In this document: positions 29,126 through 37,908 of the stretch, in pieces
Layout: every line of letters begins with the position of its first letter
Numbering within the stretch: position 1 is the first letter of the stretch
NCBI GenBank assembly: GCA_029690005.1
Contig: CP121458.1
Coordinates: 1,116,001-1,180,000 of the forward strand
DNA length: 64,000 bases
Reading direction: 5' to 3'
Origin: Prescottella defluvii
GTDB lineage: Bacteria; Actinomycetota; Actinomycetes; Mycobacteriales; Mycobacteriaceae
The notes under the pieces: model-generated
What the model saw: only the letters and a program-made list of their open reading frames with translations
Told to the model about the DNA's origin: nothing
The model's database searches: none
Made by a program: the position numbers and the translations under genes

Positions 29126-29973
29126 GGATGCTGCTGGTTCAGGAACCCGGTCACCACGGTGTAGTAGTCGTGCGGCCGCTCCTCCTGGAGGTGGTGCGAC
29201 GCCTTGTCCATCACGTACAGGTGGCCGTGTTCGATCATCCGGGCGAGCATGAGTGGGTAGTCGGGGGTGAGGAAGGCGTCGTGCATGCCCCACGCGAAAA
29301 GCACCGGCGCCTGGATCATTCCGAGTTCCGCGGTGAGATCCTGCCAGTCTCCGCGGGGGTTGTCCGACGCCGCCGCGAGCGCCATCTCGTCGAGGTCGAG
29401 GCTCTGCGCGTAGCGCATGTCGAGGGTTTCCTCGGGCAGGCGCTCGCCGTCGAACCATTCGAGCTTGGTGATGAGCTGACGCATCTTCTCCCGCGTCGGG
29501 CCCTCGCCGCCGTAGTAGACGTCGCGCGCGTTGCGCCCCCGCCGGCCGTCCTCGGGCAGCGGCGCGAGCGGGCCGTAGAACACCGGCATGCTGCCGGTGA
29601 TCACCAGCGAGCGCACCCGGTCGGGGTACTTCGCCGCCAGGTTCAGGGCGATGGTGCCGCCCCACGAGTTGCACACGAAATCGGCACGGTCGATGCCGAG
29701 TTCGTCGAGCAGCGCCACGATCTTGGCGGCGTGGAAGTCCCACATCGGCCCGGTGATGGTGCACTTGTCCGACAGACCGTACTGCAGGATGTCGACGAGG
29801 ATCGCGCGGCGGTCCTGCGCGAAGAGCGGCGCCACCGGCCCGAAATCGGACCACGCGGTGCAGCCCGGACCGCCGCCGTGCAGGAAGATCGTGGGCGCAC
29901 CCTCGCCAAGGTCGTGGTAGTGGAACTTCACGCCGGCTGCGGTGGCGTACAAGCTGTTCGGTCGATTCGTCAT
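29122..29973 (-). CDS. Alpha/beta hydrolase of the meta-cleavage-product hydrolase type
   Basis: A 283-residue hydrolase: oxyanion loop HGGGPGCTAWSDF, nucleophile Ser in CNSWGGT, Asp in WGMHDAFLTP and His in KASHHLQEE. HGGGPG is the mark of C-C hydrolases such as BphD/HsaD/MhpC. I chose the second Met because AGG is seven bases upstream of it. It faces away from the MaoC/Rieske cluster and could act on the ring-cleavage product made there. Confidence 0.78.
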   Translation of the reverse strand: MTNRPNSLYATAAGVKFHYHDLGEGAPTIFLHGGGPGCTAWSDFGPVAPLFAQDRRAILVDILQYGLSDKCTITGPMWDFHAAKIVALLDELGIDRADFVCNSWGGTIALNLAAKYPDRVRSLVITGSMPVFYGPLAPLPEDGRRGRNARDVYYGGEGPTREKMRQLITKLEWFDGERLPEETLDMRYAQSLDLDEMALAAASDNPRGDWQDLTAELGMIQAPVLFAWGMHDAFLTPDYPLMLARMIEHGHLYVMDKASHHLQEERPHDYYTVVTGFLNQQHP

Positions 29974-30063
29974 GCGCATACCTGACCCGATCGGCGTGCG
30001 CGGGCAAAGGATCGCGGTCCGTCAGGCGGTCCCGGTCTGTGGCCCTGCAGGTGGTGCCGCTCC

Positions 30064-30069
30064 TAGCGT
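30064..30069 (+). promoter_or_regulatory. -10 element TAGCGT, possible leaderless start
   Basis: TAGCGT ends only six bases before the ATG at 30076, a spacing expected for a leaderless mRNA beginning at or next to the start codon. No Shine-Dalgarno sequence is visible there. Confidence 0.4.
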
Positions 30070-30075
30070 CGCCGC

Positions 30076-30561
30076 ATGAGAACTCCACTGGACATCGTCC
30101 ACGAGCGGGTGTCGTCGACGATCGGCACCCGCGAGCACCGTGACCTCGGGGCGATCCGCCCCGACGAGGCGGTCGCCTTCGCGCGCGCGTGTGCGGAGGA
30201 CGACCCTCGCTACCTGGAGCCGGACCGGCCGGACTTCGCGGTGCACCCCATGTACGTGCCCAGCCTGCTGCGCGGGCCCAGCGGCGCGCGGGACGACGAG
30301 TACCGACCCGACGGGATGTTCGCCGACGAGGTGCCCGGGACGTCCGGACTCGACGTCCGGCTCATGGCCGGCGGACAGGACATCGCCTTCCACCGGACGC
30401 CGCCGCTGGGACAGCGTATCGCCGCCGACCGGACCGTCGACCGGATCGAGTGGAAGGGGCGCGACGACGCCCCGTTCCTGTTGATCACCGTCGTCAAGAC
30501 CTACCGCGCGATCGCGGCCGGTGTGTTGGCGACCGTCACGGAAAGGTTCATCGTCCGATGA
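30076..30561 (+). CDS. MaoC N-terminal-like (FAS1-type) dehydratase subunit
   Basis: A 161-residue hot-dog protein with an N-terminal region like the FAS1/MaoC_dehydrat_N family (VAFARACAEDDPRYLEPD, then HPMYVPSLL). Alone it usually lacks the full hydratase motif and pairs with a second MaoC subunit, here the next gene, whose ATG overlaps its stop. Together they probably hydrate an enoyl-CoA or a similar unsaturated thioester. Confidence 0.75.
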   Translation: MRTPLDIVHERVSSTIGTREHRDLGAIRPDEAVAFARACAEDDPRYLEPDRPDFAVHPMYVPSLLRGPSGARDDEYRPDGMFADEVPGTSGLDVRLMAGGQDIAFHRTPPLGQRIAADRTVDRIEWKGRDDAPFLLITVVKTYRAIAAGVLATVTERFIVR

Positions 30562-30959
30562 ACGAACACGCCGCTCCCGCCGTCGGCGAGTCGATCGAAC
30601 CGATTGTGCTGCAAACTGATCCGGTCCGAGTGCAACGATTCGGTGCGGCCACGCACAACGCGCACCGGATCCACTACGACACCGCCTACGCACGATTCGA
30701 GGGGCTCGACGACCGGGTCGTGATGGCGCAGCTGCACGGCACCCTGTTCTTCCGCGCGGCCACCCGGTACGTGGGCGATCCGGACGCCGTGCTGTCGGTC
30801 GGGTGGCGGAACCGCGCACCCGCGTACGTCGGGACGACGCTCACGGTCACCGGATCGGTGCGCGCGGTCCACGACGATCGGATCGTTCTGGACCTCGAGG
30901 AGCGCGATTCCGACGGGACGCTCTGCGCCGCCGGTGAAGCCGTCGTGGCCCGGCGGTGA
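30558..30959 (+). CDS. MaoC-like hydratase subunit
   Basis: A 133-residue hot-dog protein translationally coupled to the preceding subunit. ATHNAHRIHYDTAYA is a variant of the hydratase-2 motif, with His where the family often has Asp/Asn and His. MAQLHGTLFFRAATRYVG completes the active-site helix. It forms the catalytic half of a two-subunit hydratase. It precedes the Rieske gene by 94 bases holding an operator-like motif. Confidence 0.75.
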   Translation: MNEHAAPAVGESIEPIVLQTDPVRVQRFGAATHNAHRIHYDTAYARFEGLDDRVVMAQLHGTLFFRAATRYVGDPDAVLSVGWRNRAPAYVGTTLTVTGSVRAVHDDRIVLDLEERDSDGTLCAAGEAVVARR

Positions 30960-30965
30960 ACCCGG

Positions 30966-30982
30966 TCTGCTGAGTGAACCGG
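30966..30982 (+). promoter_or_regulatory. Shared 17-bp motif, site A (Rieske promoter)
   Basis: TCTGCTGAGTGAACCGG, 71 bases before the Rieske start. With the four bases before it the ends form CCGGT...ACCGG. The same motif is at 40462 and 50488 (consensus TCTGCTGASYGRACCGG). Confidence 0.55.
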
Positions 30983-31053
30983 ATCCGTTGGAAGGACGGA
31001 GGGTTCGTCGGAAGATCTGCGTACCAAAAGATCTCGTGTCGAGAGGACTTCAC

Positions 31054-32349
31054 ATGACTGGTGTCGAGGCGCCGGACGCCACGCAGGCGCTCCCGGAGAG
31101 GCCGCGCGCGGCCGGTCGGCAGGACTGGACGGCGTGGCCCCGATACAACGAGGCCGGCAGCGGCTACCGGGGCTACCGGTACCCGGTGACGTGGTCCAGC
31201 CACATCACCAAGGACCCCAAGAGCTACACGATCTGCGGAGAGAAGCTCGCCATCATTCGTGACAGCGGCAAAGTGTATGCGCTGCACGACCGTTGCCCGC
31301 ACCGCGGCGTGCCGCTGTCCGAGGGCGACCAGCAGTTCCCGGGCACCGTCAGCTGCCCGTACCACGGCTGGACGTTCCGGCTGAACGACGGCAAACTGGC
31401 CGCGGTCATCACCGACGGACCCGACTCGAAGATCTGCGGCAAGCTCTCCGTCCGGACGTACGCCGTCGAGGAACGGCTCGGTCTGGTTTGGGTCTACATT
31501 CCGATCGCGGAGGAGCCCGCGCCGCCGATCGACGAGCAGCTGCCCCGCGAACTCGTCGAGAACGAGGGCATCGTGGGCGGCCGCATCCAACCGCGCGGCG
31601 GCAACTGGCGATTCGCGTGCGAGAACGGCTTCGACGAGGGACACGCCAAGTACCTGCACCGCACCGCGCTGTGGCGGCTGTTCAAGCCCATGCCCACGTG
31701 GAACATCACCAGCATCGTGCCCGAGGGCCGGTGGCTCTTCCGAGTGCAGGAGGAGGTCTACTGGGAGGCGGACTTCCCCGGCGTGGGCAAGTGGACCAAC
31801 AAGCGCTGGTGGAAGAAGAAGCCCGACGAGACCCAGATCTCGCAGATCGGCAACGTCGGTGCGGGCCTGAAGGTGAACCCCGTGATCGAGGCCCAGAAGT
31901 TCCCGGGCTTCGCCTCGCTGTCGATGCCCGGCGTGCTGCGGATCGCGTACCCGAACTTCATCCACTACGAGTTCTACGTCCCGGTCGACGAGGACAACCA
32001 CCAGTACGTGGGCCTCATGGTCAACTTCGTCACCGGCACAGCGAAGCTCGGCTTCTACGCCAAGTACCTCGGCGCGATCCGCTGGCTGTTCCACGGCCAG
32101 TTCTCGGGCCAGGACGAATGGATGGTCCGCGTCACCGACGCGCCGCCGGAGAAGCTCTACCGCCCCGACATCTCGCTCACCGCGTGGCGCAACCTCGCCG
32201 AGGAGGAGTACGCCGAGAAGATCGCCGCCGCGGTGGCGCACACCCCGCAGCCACCGGCCCGCCCGGTGCGTGAGCGCCGCCGAGCCACCCCCGCCGCCGA
32301 ATCGGGCGGTGCCGCAGCGGCACCGCACACCCCGGCCGCTTCGGACTAG
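31054..32349 (+). CDS. CarAa-like Rieske non-haem iron oxygenase
   Basis: A 431-residue terminal oxygenase alpha subunit. The Rieske cluster ligands are in CPHRG and CPYHGW (about residues 85-110). The mononuclear iron site is marked by CENGFDEGHAKYLH near residue 195. The overall layout, including MPGVLRIAYPNFIHYEFYVPVDE and AWRNLAEEEYAEKI, matches the single-component alpha subunit of carbazole 1,9a-dioxygenase (CarAa). It would hydroxylate an aromatic or heteroaromatic ring using the FNR-ferredoxin pair at 40520-41845. The last 40 residues are a Pro/Ala/Arg-rich tail, probably disordered. Confidence 0.85.
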   Translation: MTGVEAPDATQALPERPRAAGRQDWTAWPRYNEAGSGYRGYRYPVTWSSHITKDPKSYTICGEKLAIIRDSGKVYALHDRCPHRGVPLSEGDQQFPGTVSCPYHGWTFRLNDGKLAAVITDGPDSKICGKLSVRTYAVEERLGLVWVYIPIAEEPAPPIDEQLPRELVENEGIVGGRIQPRGGNWRFACENGFDEGHAKYLHRTALWRLFKPMPTWNITSIVPEGRWLFRVQEEVYWEADFPGVGKWTNKRWWKKKPDETQISQIGNVGAGLKVNPVIEAQKFPGFASLSMPGVLRIAYPNFIHYEFYVPVDEDNHQYVGLMVNFVTGTAKLGFYAKYLGAIRWLFHGQFSGQDEWMVRVTDAPPEKLYRPDISLTAWRNLAEEEYAEKIAAAVAHTPQPPARPVRERRRATPAAESGGAAAAPHTPAASD

Positions 32350-32360
32350 AGGAGAAGACG

Positions 32361-32477
32361 ATGTTCAAGACTCTCGTGAGCGTGACGCTCGGTGTCCTGC
32401 TTGCCGTCGGGGCGCCCGTGGCCTGGCGCTTCGTCGCAGCCCGCAGCAATACTCAGGTACACCAGGTCAACTCGTGA
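32361..32477 (+). CDS. 38-residue single-pass membrane peptide
   Basis: A small ORF with GAGGAGAA just before the ATG. It starts MFKTLVSVTLGVLLAVGAPV, one hydrophobic helix, followed by an Arg-containing soluble tail. Its TGA overlaps the GTG of the next gene (GTGA), the same coupling seen across this operon. No function is recognised; it could anchor or regulate an operon enzyme. Confidence 0.6.
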   Translation: MFKTLVSVTLGVLLAVGAPVAWRFVAARSNTQVHQVNS

Positions 32478-33817
32478 CCCCCGGGACCGTCGATCCCCTC
32501 GCCGGTCTCGACGAGCAGCGCCGCCGCTGGGTCGAACAGGCGTGGGGGAAGGTGGATCGGGAGCGACTGCGCGAGTTGACGGTCGGGCTGGTGGACATCG
32601 CCAGCCCGACGGGCGACGAGGCCCCGCTCGCCCGGTACATCACGACCACGCTGACGACCGGTGGGGTCGAGGCGCACACGATGTACCTCGACGACCGGCA
32701 GGCGAACTCGTGGGGCCGGGTGCGCGGCGACGGGAGCGGGCCGGACCTGCTGCTCTACGCGCCGATCGACACCGTCACGAGCGGCAACGCTGCGGAGGAC
32801 GTGCCGTGGGCCGCGGAGACACTACGGCCGGATCTGTGTGCCGAGGCCGCCGTCGACGGCGACTACGTCATCGGTCTCGGGGCGTCGAATCCCAAGGGGC
32901 ACGCGGCCTGCGTCATGGCGGCCGTGGAGGCGATCCGGGCCGCGGAGATCCCGCTGTCAGGTGACCTCGTCGTCGGCTTCGGGGCCGGCGGCATGCCGAC
33001 CAACGCCCGTCCGGGCGTGGGCAATCCACGGCTGAACACCGGCCAGGGCGTCGGCTGCTCGTTCCTGCTCGAGCAGGGCGTGTGGGCGGACTTCGCGCTC
33101 ATCGCCAAGCCTGGCTGGACGGTGTCGTGGGAGGAGGTGGGGCTCGCGTGGTTCGAGATCACGGTGCACGGCAGCCACACCTACGTCGGCTCGCGGCACC
33201 GGCTGCCCTACCGGAACCCGGTCGCGCTGGCCGGTGAGGTGGCGCTGCGGCTCGAGGAATGGTTCCCGCAGTACTCGAGCCGGCACCGGGACGGCCTGGT
33301 GCTCCCGCAGGGGATGGTCGCGAACATCCGTGGTGGCTGGGAGCGCACCGCGTCCTTCACGCCGGGACAGGTACGGATGATGGTGGATCTGCGGCTGAGC
33401 CCGCGGACCACGCCGTCGGCGGCAAGACGCGAGCTGGTCGAGGCGGTGCGGACGATTGCCGCCGACCTGGACGCGCGGATCGACGTCGAACAGATCCTGG
33501 CCATCCCCGGGGAGTCGTCCGACGAGCAGATGTGGCTGTGTCGCAGCGCGATCGAGGCGTGGGAGGCGTTCGAGGGCGGACCGCACCACGAGTTCCACGA
33601 CGCCAGCGGTGCGACCGACGCGAACATCCTGCGCGGTCGGGGCATCCCGACCGTGCGGGTCGGGATGCCGAAGGTGACCGACGCCCCGTTCGAGGTCGAC
33701 TTCGCGATGGGCATGAACACCGTGGACCTGCGCGAGGCGGAACGCCTCACGCGTTACCTGATCCGGGTCGCCGTCGACACCGTGACCCGGTCTCTCGAGG
33801 AAGTGGGGATCGACTGA
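32474..33817 (+). CDS. M20-fold protein lacking the metal-ligand residues
   Basis: A 447-residue protein of the M20 peptidase/deacylase fold: early ASPTGDE, a dimerisation domain near residues 220-330, and late DASGATDANILRGRGIPTV. The canonical zinc ligands are missing: GHxD reads APID (Pro97), the bridging Asp in GAxDxKG reads GASNPKG (Asn139), the Glu-Glu pair is replaced in GFGAGGMP (about 169-175), and Lys212 stands in IAKPG. It may be a metal-free hydrolase, a binding protein or a scaffold. It is coupled to the membrane peptide before and the extradiol dioxygenase after it. Confidence 0.78.
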   Translation: MTPGTVDPLAGLDEQRRRWVEQAWGKVDRERLRELTVGLVDIASPTGDEAPLARYITTTLTTGGVEAHTMYLDDRQANSWGRVRGDGSGPDLLLYAPIDTVTSGNAAEDVPWAAETLRPDLCAEAAVDGDYVIGLGASNPKGHAACVMAAVEAIRAAEIPLSGDLVVGFGAGGMPTNARPGVGNPRLNTGQGVGCSFLLEQGVWADFALIAKPGWTVSWEEVGLAWFEITVHGSHTYVGSRHRLPYRNPVALAGEVALRLEEWFPQYSSRHRDGLVLPQGMVANIRGGWERTASFTPGQVRMMVDLRLSPRTTPSAARRELVEAVRTIAADLDARIDVEQILAIPGESSDEQMWLCRSAIEAWEAFEGGPHHEFHDASGATDANILRGRGIPTVRVGMPKVTDAPFEVDFAMGMNTVDLREAERLTRYLIRVAVDTVTRSLEEVGID

Positions 33818-34768
33818 TGGCGAAACTAGTGCTGGGGGTCGGTGCATCGCACAGCACCCTCATGAACACGCACTGGGAGGAGACGACCCACAAGGCGGAG
33901 GCCGAGCGGTTCCGCGACGCCCTGGGGGTGGTACGCGACCGCATCGCCGCCGCGCGGCCCGACGTGGTCGTCCTGCTGGGTCCAACCACTTCCGTGGCTT
34001 CTGGCTCGACCTCATCCCCCGTTCACGCTAGGGGTGGGCGAGTGCAACGCGAGCGGGGAATCCGGAACGCCGAAGGGCCCGCAGAAGGTCGACGTCGATC
34101 TCGCGCGTCACCTCGCCGACGGCGTGGTCGAGAGCGGCCGGTTCGACCTGGCGTTCTCGGCGCGTCTGCAGATCGATCACGGCCAGTCGCACGCGATCCA
34201 GTATCTGCTGGCGGGGCTCGACGTCCCGATCGTCCCGCTCGTGGTCAACGTGTTCGCCCCTCCGCTGCCGACGTTCGAGCGGTGCGAGGGCCTCGCCCTC
34301 GCATTGCGCGACACGATCGAGTCGTACCCCGGCGACAAGCGGGTCGTCGTCGTCGCCTCGGGCGGTCTGTCGCACCGGCTGCCGTGGCCGGACTGGCGGG
34401 ACCCGCACGGCGAGGACGAGGACTTCATGGTCCAGGCCTGGCTCGACGGCCGGGAGAACTGGTCCGACTACGACGTGCGTCGTCGCCAGATCATCCGCGC
34501 CGCCGAGGCCGCGATCTCACCCGAGTTCGACGACCGGATCCTCGACCTGTTCGCGGTCGGCAAGGCCGGTGAACTGGCGGGCTACACGAGCGCGGACATC
34601 GAGGCCGAGGCGGGCAATGGCGCCCAGGAACTGCGCACGTGGCTGATGATGGCCGCGATGATGGACTACATCCCCGCCGAACGACTTGCCTACGAGGCGA
34701 TTCCGGAATGGCTCACCGGAATGGGCGTCGTGGTCCTGGACCCCGCGGCGGCGCCGGCGGCGCACTGA
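33817..34768 (+). CDS. MhpB-like class III extradiol dioxygenase, apparent frameshifts
   Basis: A LigB-superfamily ring-cleavage dioxygenase of about 317 residues, the size of MhpB (2,3-dihydroxyphenylpropionate 1,2-dioxygenase). Fe(II)/active-site His are in LQIDHGQSHAIQYLL and VASGGLSHRLPWP. Two single-base losses, at GGG 33978-33980 (LLGSNHFRGFWLDLIP) and CCCCC 34016-34020, restore the frame. It likely opens a catechol produced after the Rieske oxygenase. The C-terminal AIPEWLTGMGV is also MhpB-like. Confidence 0.82.
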
Positions 34769-34803
34769 CATCCACTCCCATCTCTTCTGCAAAGGACACA
34801 CTC

Positions 34804-35676
34804 ATGACAATCTGGAACGAACTGGCCGGCCTCGACTTCGCGGTCAAGACCGTCGACGCCGCGGGCATCCCCACCCGCTCGCTGCAGGCCGGATCCGGTG
34901 ACGAGGCGGTGGTGTTCCTGCACGGCACCAGCGGCCACCTCGAGGCCTTCGCGCGCAACATCGCGGTACACGCCGCGCACTACGAGTGCCACGCGATCGA
35001 CATGCTCGGCCACGGCTACACCGGAAAGCCGGACTACCCGTACGAGATTCCGCGCTACGTCGAGCATCTCGTGAACTACCTCGACGCCGTCGGCCTGGAG
35101 AAGGCCCATCTGGTGGGCGAGTCCCTCGGCGGCTGGGTCGCGGCCCACCTCGCCAGCGAGCAGCCCGAGCGGGTGCTGTCGCTGCAGCTGCTCGCGGCCG
35201 GCGGCACCGTCGCCAACCCGGAGGTCATGGAGCGTATCCGCACCTCGACGACCAAGGCGGTGCAGAGCGACGACGTCGAGCTCACCCGGGCGCGGTTGCG
35301 GCTGCTGATGCACGACCCGGTGAACGCCACCGAGGAGCTCGTCGAGGCGCGGCACCGGATCTACCACCAGCCGGACTTCGTCGCGAACATCCACAACCTG
35401 CTGTCCCTGCAGGACATGGAGACCCGTCAGCGCAACCTGCTGCGTCCGGATCGGCTCGCCCGGATCCAGGCGCCTACGTTGGTGGTGTGGGGTCACGAGA
35501 ACCCGTTCGGTGACGTACCGGAGGCGAAGAAGATGGCCGCGGACATCCCCGGCGCGCAGCTGCAGCTCTACCCCGAGTGCGGGCACTGGCCGCAGCACGA
35601 GCAGGCGGCGCTGTACAACCCGTTGAGTCTCGAGTTCCTGGCGAATGCCTCGGCGCAGGCGAAGAGCGTCGCCTGA
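34804..35676 (+). CDS. Alpha/beta hydrolase, candidate C-C bond hydrolase
   Basis: A 290-residue hydrolase: HGTSGHLEAFARN oxyanion loop, nucleophile Ser in VGESLGGWVA and His in CGHWPQHE. The acid position reads GHENPFGD, where related enzymes usually have Asp. By position after the extradiol dioxygenase it is the natural candidate to hydrolyse the meta-cleavage product. A terminator follows it, so it ends the transcript. Confidence 0.78.
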   Translation: MTIWNELAGLDFAVKTVDAAGIPTRSLQAGSGDEAVVFLHGTSGHLEAFARNIAVHAAHYECHAIDMLGHGYTGKPDYPYEIPRYVEHLVNYLDAVGLEKAHLVGESLGGWVAAHLASEQPERVLSLQLLAAGGTVANPEVMERIRTSTTKAVQSDDVELTRARLRLLMHDPVNATEELVEARHRIYHQPDFVANIHNLLSLQDMETRQRNLLRPDRLARIQAPTLVVWGHENPFGDVPEAKKMAADIPGAQLQLYPECGHWPQHEQAALYNPLSLEFLANASAQAKSVA

Positions 35677-35698
35677 GACGCACCCAACCGCACCGTCC

Positions 35699-35733
35699 GT
35701 GAAGCCGGCCGCGCGTCGCGTGGCCGGCTTCAC
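35699..35733 (+). terminator. Hairpin terminator
   Basis: GTGAAGCCGGCC (35699-35710) pairs perfectly with 35722-35733 across an 11-base loop, after the hydrolase gene. Confidence 0.8.
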
Positions 35734-35753
35734 GCATCGAGAGGACATATGTG

Positions 35754-36700
35754 ATGCGGATACTGCTCTTGGCGCCCGACGAGCACGGCATTCTGACCGA
35801 GGCCCTGCGCGGTGCGGCCCCGCATGTCGAAGTGGTCCGGCCGGCCGCCCGAACGCGCGCCGATTTGCACGCGCTGCTCCCGCGTGCCGACATCGTGGTG
35901 GGAGACTGGAGTGGCGAACTACCCATGGGAGCAAGGGAAGCCGCGGTCGCCGGTCATCTGCGGCTCGTCCAGCAACCAGGGGTCGGCGTCAACTTCATCG
36001 ACGTCGAGGCATTTCGGCGGGTCGGCGTTCCGGTGGCCAACACCCGGGCGCGAACGCGACCTCGGTTGCGGAATGGGCCGTCGTCGCGGCGGCGAGTCTG
36101 AGTCGATCGATGGGCTGGGCCCACGACGAGATGCGCGCGGGACGATGGCCGCAGGACGAGATCCTCGGGCACGGCTGCCGCGATCTCGGCGACCGGCGGG
36201 TCGGGATCGTCGGCCTCGGCGATATCGGCAGGCGGTGTGCCGGACTGTTCGCGGCGTTCGGTTGCGAGGTTTCGTACACCGCCCAGCGCCCGCGATCGGA
36301 TACCGCGGGGCGGTATCGAACCCTCGACGAACTGCTCGTCGAGTCGGACATCCTCCTGCTCGCGGTTCCGTTGACGCCGACGACTCGCGGGCTGATTGGC
36401 GCGCGCGAGCTCGAGCTGTTGCCGGTGGGTTCGATCGTCGTGAACGTCGCCCGGGGACCGGTTGTAGACGAGACCGCTTTGACGGCGGCCCTGCGATCGG
36501 GGCGTCTGGGCGGTGCCGCCTTGGACGTCTTCGGCGACGAACCGCTCGCGGCGGCCAGCGATCTGCGACGGTTGGACCGAGTGCTGCTCAGCCCGCACGT
36601 CGCCGGGGGCAGCGCCACCGCACGCGAGCGCATCTACACGATGACTGCCCGGAACGTGGGGCGGGCGTGCGCCGGTCGTGAGCCCCGCTGGACGCTATGA
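35754..36700 (+). CDS. D-2-hydroxyacid dehydrogenase, apparent frameshift
   Basis: An NAD-dependent 2-hydroxyacid dehydrogenase of about 315 residues, closely similar to that at 26083 (shared QQPGVGxxFIDV, VVNVARGPVVDE and LSPHVAGGS). One C is missing at 36043-36045; restoring it gives ANTPGANATSVAEW. It has its own leader after a terminator. Possible role: reducing or oxidising a C3-C4 oxo acid released by the aldolase at 39577. Confidence 0.78.
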
Positions 36701-36704
36701 CGGC

Positions 36705-36718
36705 GTCCCTTCAGGGAC
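36705..36718 (+). terminator. Short hairpin GTCCCTTCAGGGAC
   Basis: A perfect 14-base palindrome five bases after the dehydrogenase stop. The stem is short, so termination is only possible. The rest of the 227-base gap to 36928 holds the importer promoter and no visible gene. Confidence 0.35.
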
Positions 36719-36927
36719 CTGTCGGTTGTGAATCAACACAGGTCAGCTTGTTTCTTTCGCGTTTCGAATCGTCTGCGGCGGACCGATCGGATGTTGCGTC
36801 CACGTAAGTTCTCCCGTCCGGTCCGCACGGTGGACCGCGTTGGTTTTCGTCGGGATTCGCCGCCGTTAGGTTTCTTCACCACGACCCCGCAAATGCGGCG
36901 CAGATCACAGAACGAAGGTGTGCACAC

Positions 36928-37908
36928 ATGGCCTGGCGATCGACATTCGGCAAGGTGACCCTTGCATCAGCAGCACTTGTCCTCACGGTGGCCGCGGGGG
37001 CGTGCAGCCGCCCCGCCACCCAAAGCACGGCGGACACCGGCGGCGGCCCACTCAGGATCGCGGTGGGGATCGACGCGTCGTACGCGCCGTTCTTCGTCGC
37101 CGATCAGGAAGGGCTGTTCGCGGACGAGGGACTCGACGTCCAGCTGGTCCAGTTCGGGCGCGGCGGCGAGGCCGTCGACGCACTCGCCACCGGCCAGGTG
37201 CAGGTCGCGGGGAGCTCGGACACCACCACCATCGCGCAGCTGCGCCAGAACCCGTCGCTGCGCGCGATGTACTCGTATGAGGTGTCCGGCGACTACATCA
37301 AGGTGGTGCTGCGCAACGGGGTCGACTCCGCGAGCGGGATCAAGAAGATGGGCATCGTCCCCGGCCTGAGTCAGATTTCTACCGACAAGTACCTCGAGGC
37401 GAACGGAATCGCCCCGGGCGCAGTCGAAATGGTGACGGCCACGCCGACCGACATGCCGGCGTTGCTGAGCCGCGGCGACATCGACGGTTACGTGCTGTGG
37501 GAGCCGTGGCCGGCCACGGCGCTGTCCCAGGACAGTGGGCACGTCGTCGCGGTCACCGGTGACTACGACTGGTTCTACCACCACTGGGCGATCACGACGG
37601 CGCCGTGGCTGGACCAGAACGAGGACACCGCCCGCAAGATCGCGAAGGCCCTCGCCGAGGCGAGCGAACGCGTCGAGGCCGACCCGCAGGCCGCCGCCGT
37701 CGCGACCAAGAAGGCGGTCAACGTCGCCGAGGATCAAACCGTCACCGCCGTCGGCGAGATTGATTTCGGTGTCGAGAATCTCACCGAGAAGGACGTGGAG
37801 TCCGCACAGTCGATCGTCGACTTCTACAAGAAGATCGGCGTTCTCTCCGAGCAGCCCGACCTCACCTCGGCGATGCTGCTCGATTGGTACCAGGAGGACA
37901 AGCAGTGA
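36928..37908 (+). CDS. ABC importer substrate-binding lipoprotein (SsuA/NMT1-like)
   Basis: A 326-residue periplasmic-type binding protein. The signal ends in a lipobox LTVAAGAC, so it is anchored by a lipidated Cys. IAVGIDASYAPFFVADQEGLF begins the mature ligand-binding part, typical of the nitrate/sulfonate/taurine and NMT1 family. It overlaps the ATPase gene by four bases. A paralogue lies at 50531. It probably captures the aromatic or carboxylate substrate of this locus. Confidence 0.85.
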   Translation: MAWRSTFGKVTLASAALVLTVAAGACSRPATQSTADTGGGPLRIAVGIDASYAPFFVADQEGLFADEGLDVQLVQFGRGGEAVDALATGQVQVAGSSDTTTIAQLRQNPSLRAMYSYEVSGDYIKVVLRNGVDSASGIKKMGIVPGLSQISTDKYLEANGIAPGAVEMVTATPTDMPALLSRGDIDGYVLWEPWPATALSQDSGHVVAVTGDYDWFYHHWAITTAPWLDQNEDTARKIAKALAEASERVEADPQAAAVATKKAVNVAEDQTVTAVGEIDFGVENLTEKDVESAQSIVDFYKKIGVLSEQPDLTSAMLLDWYQEDKQ

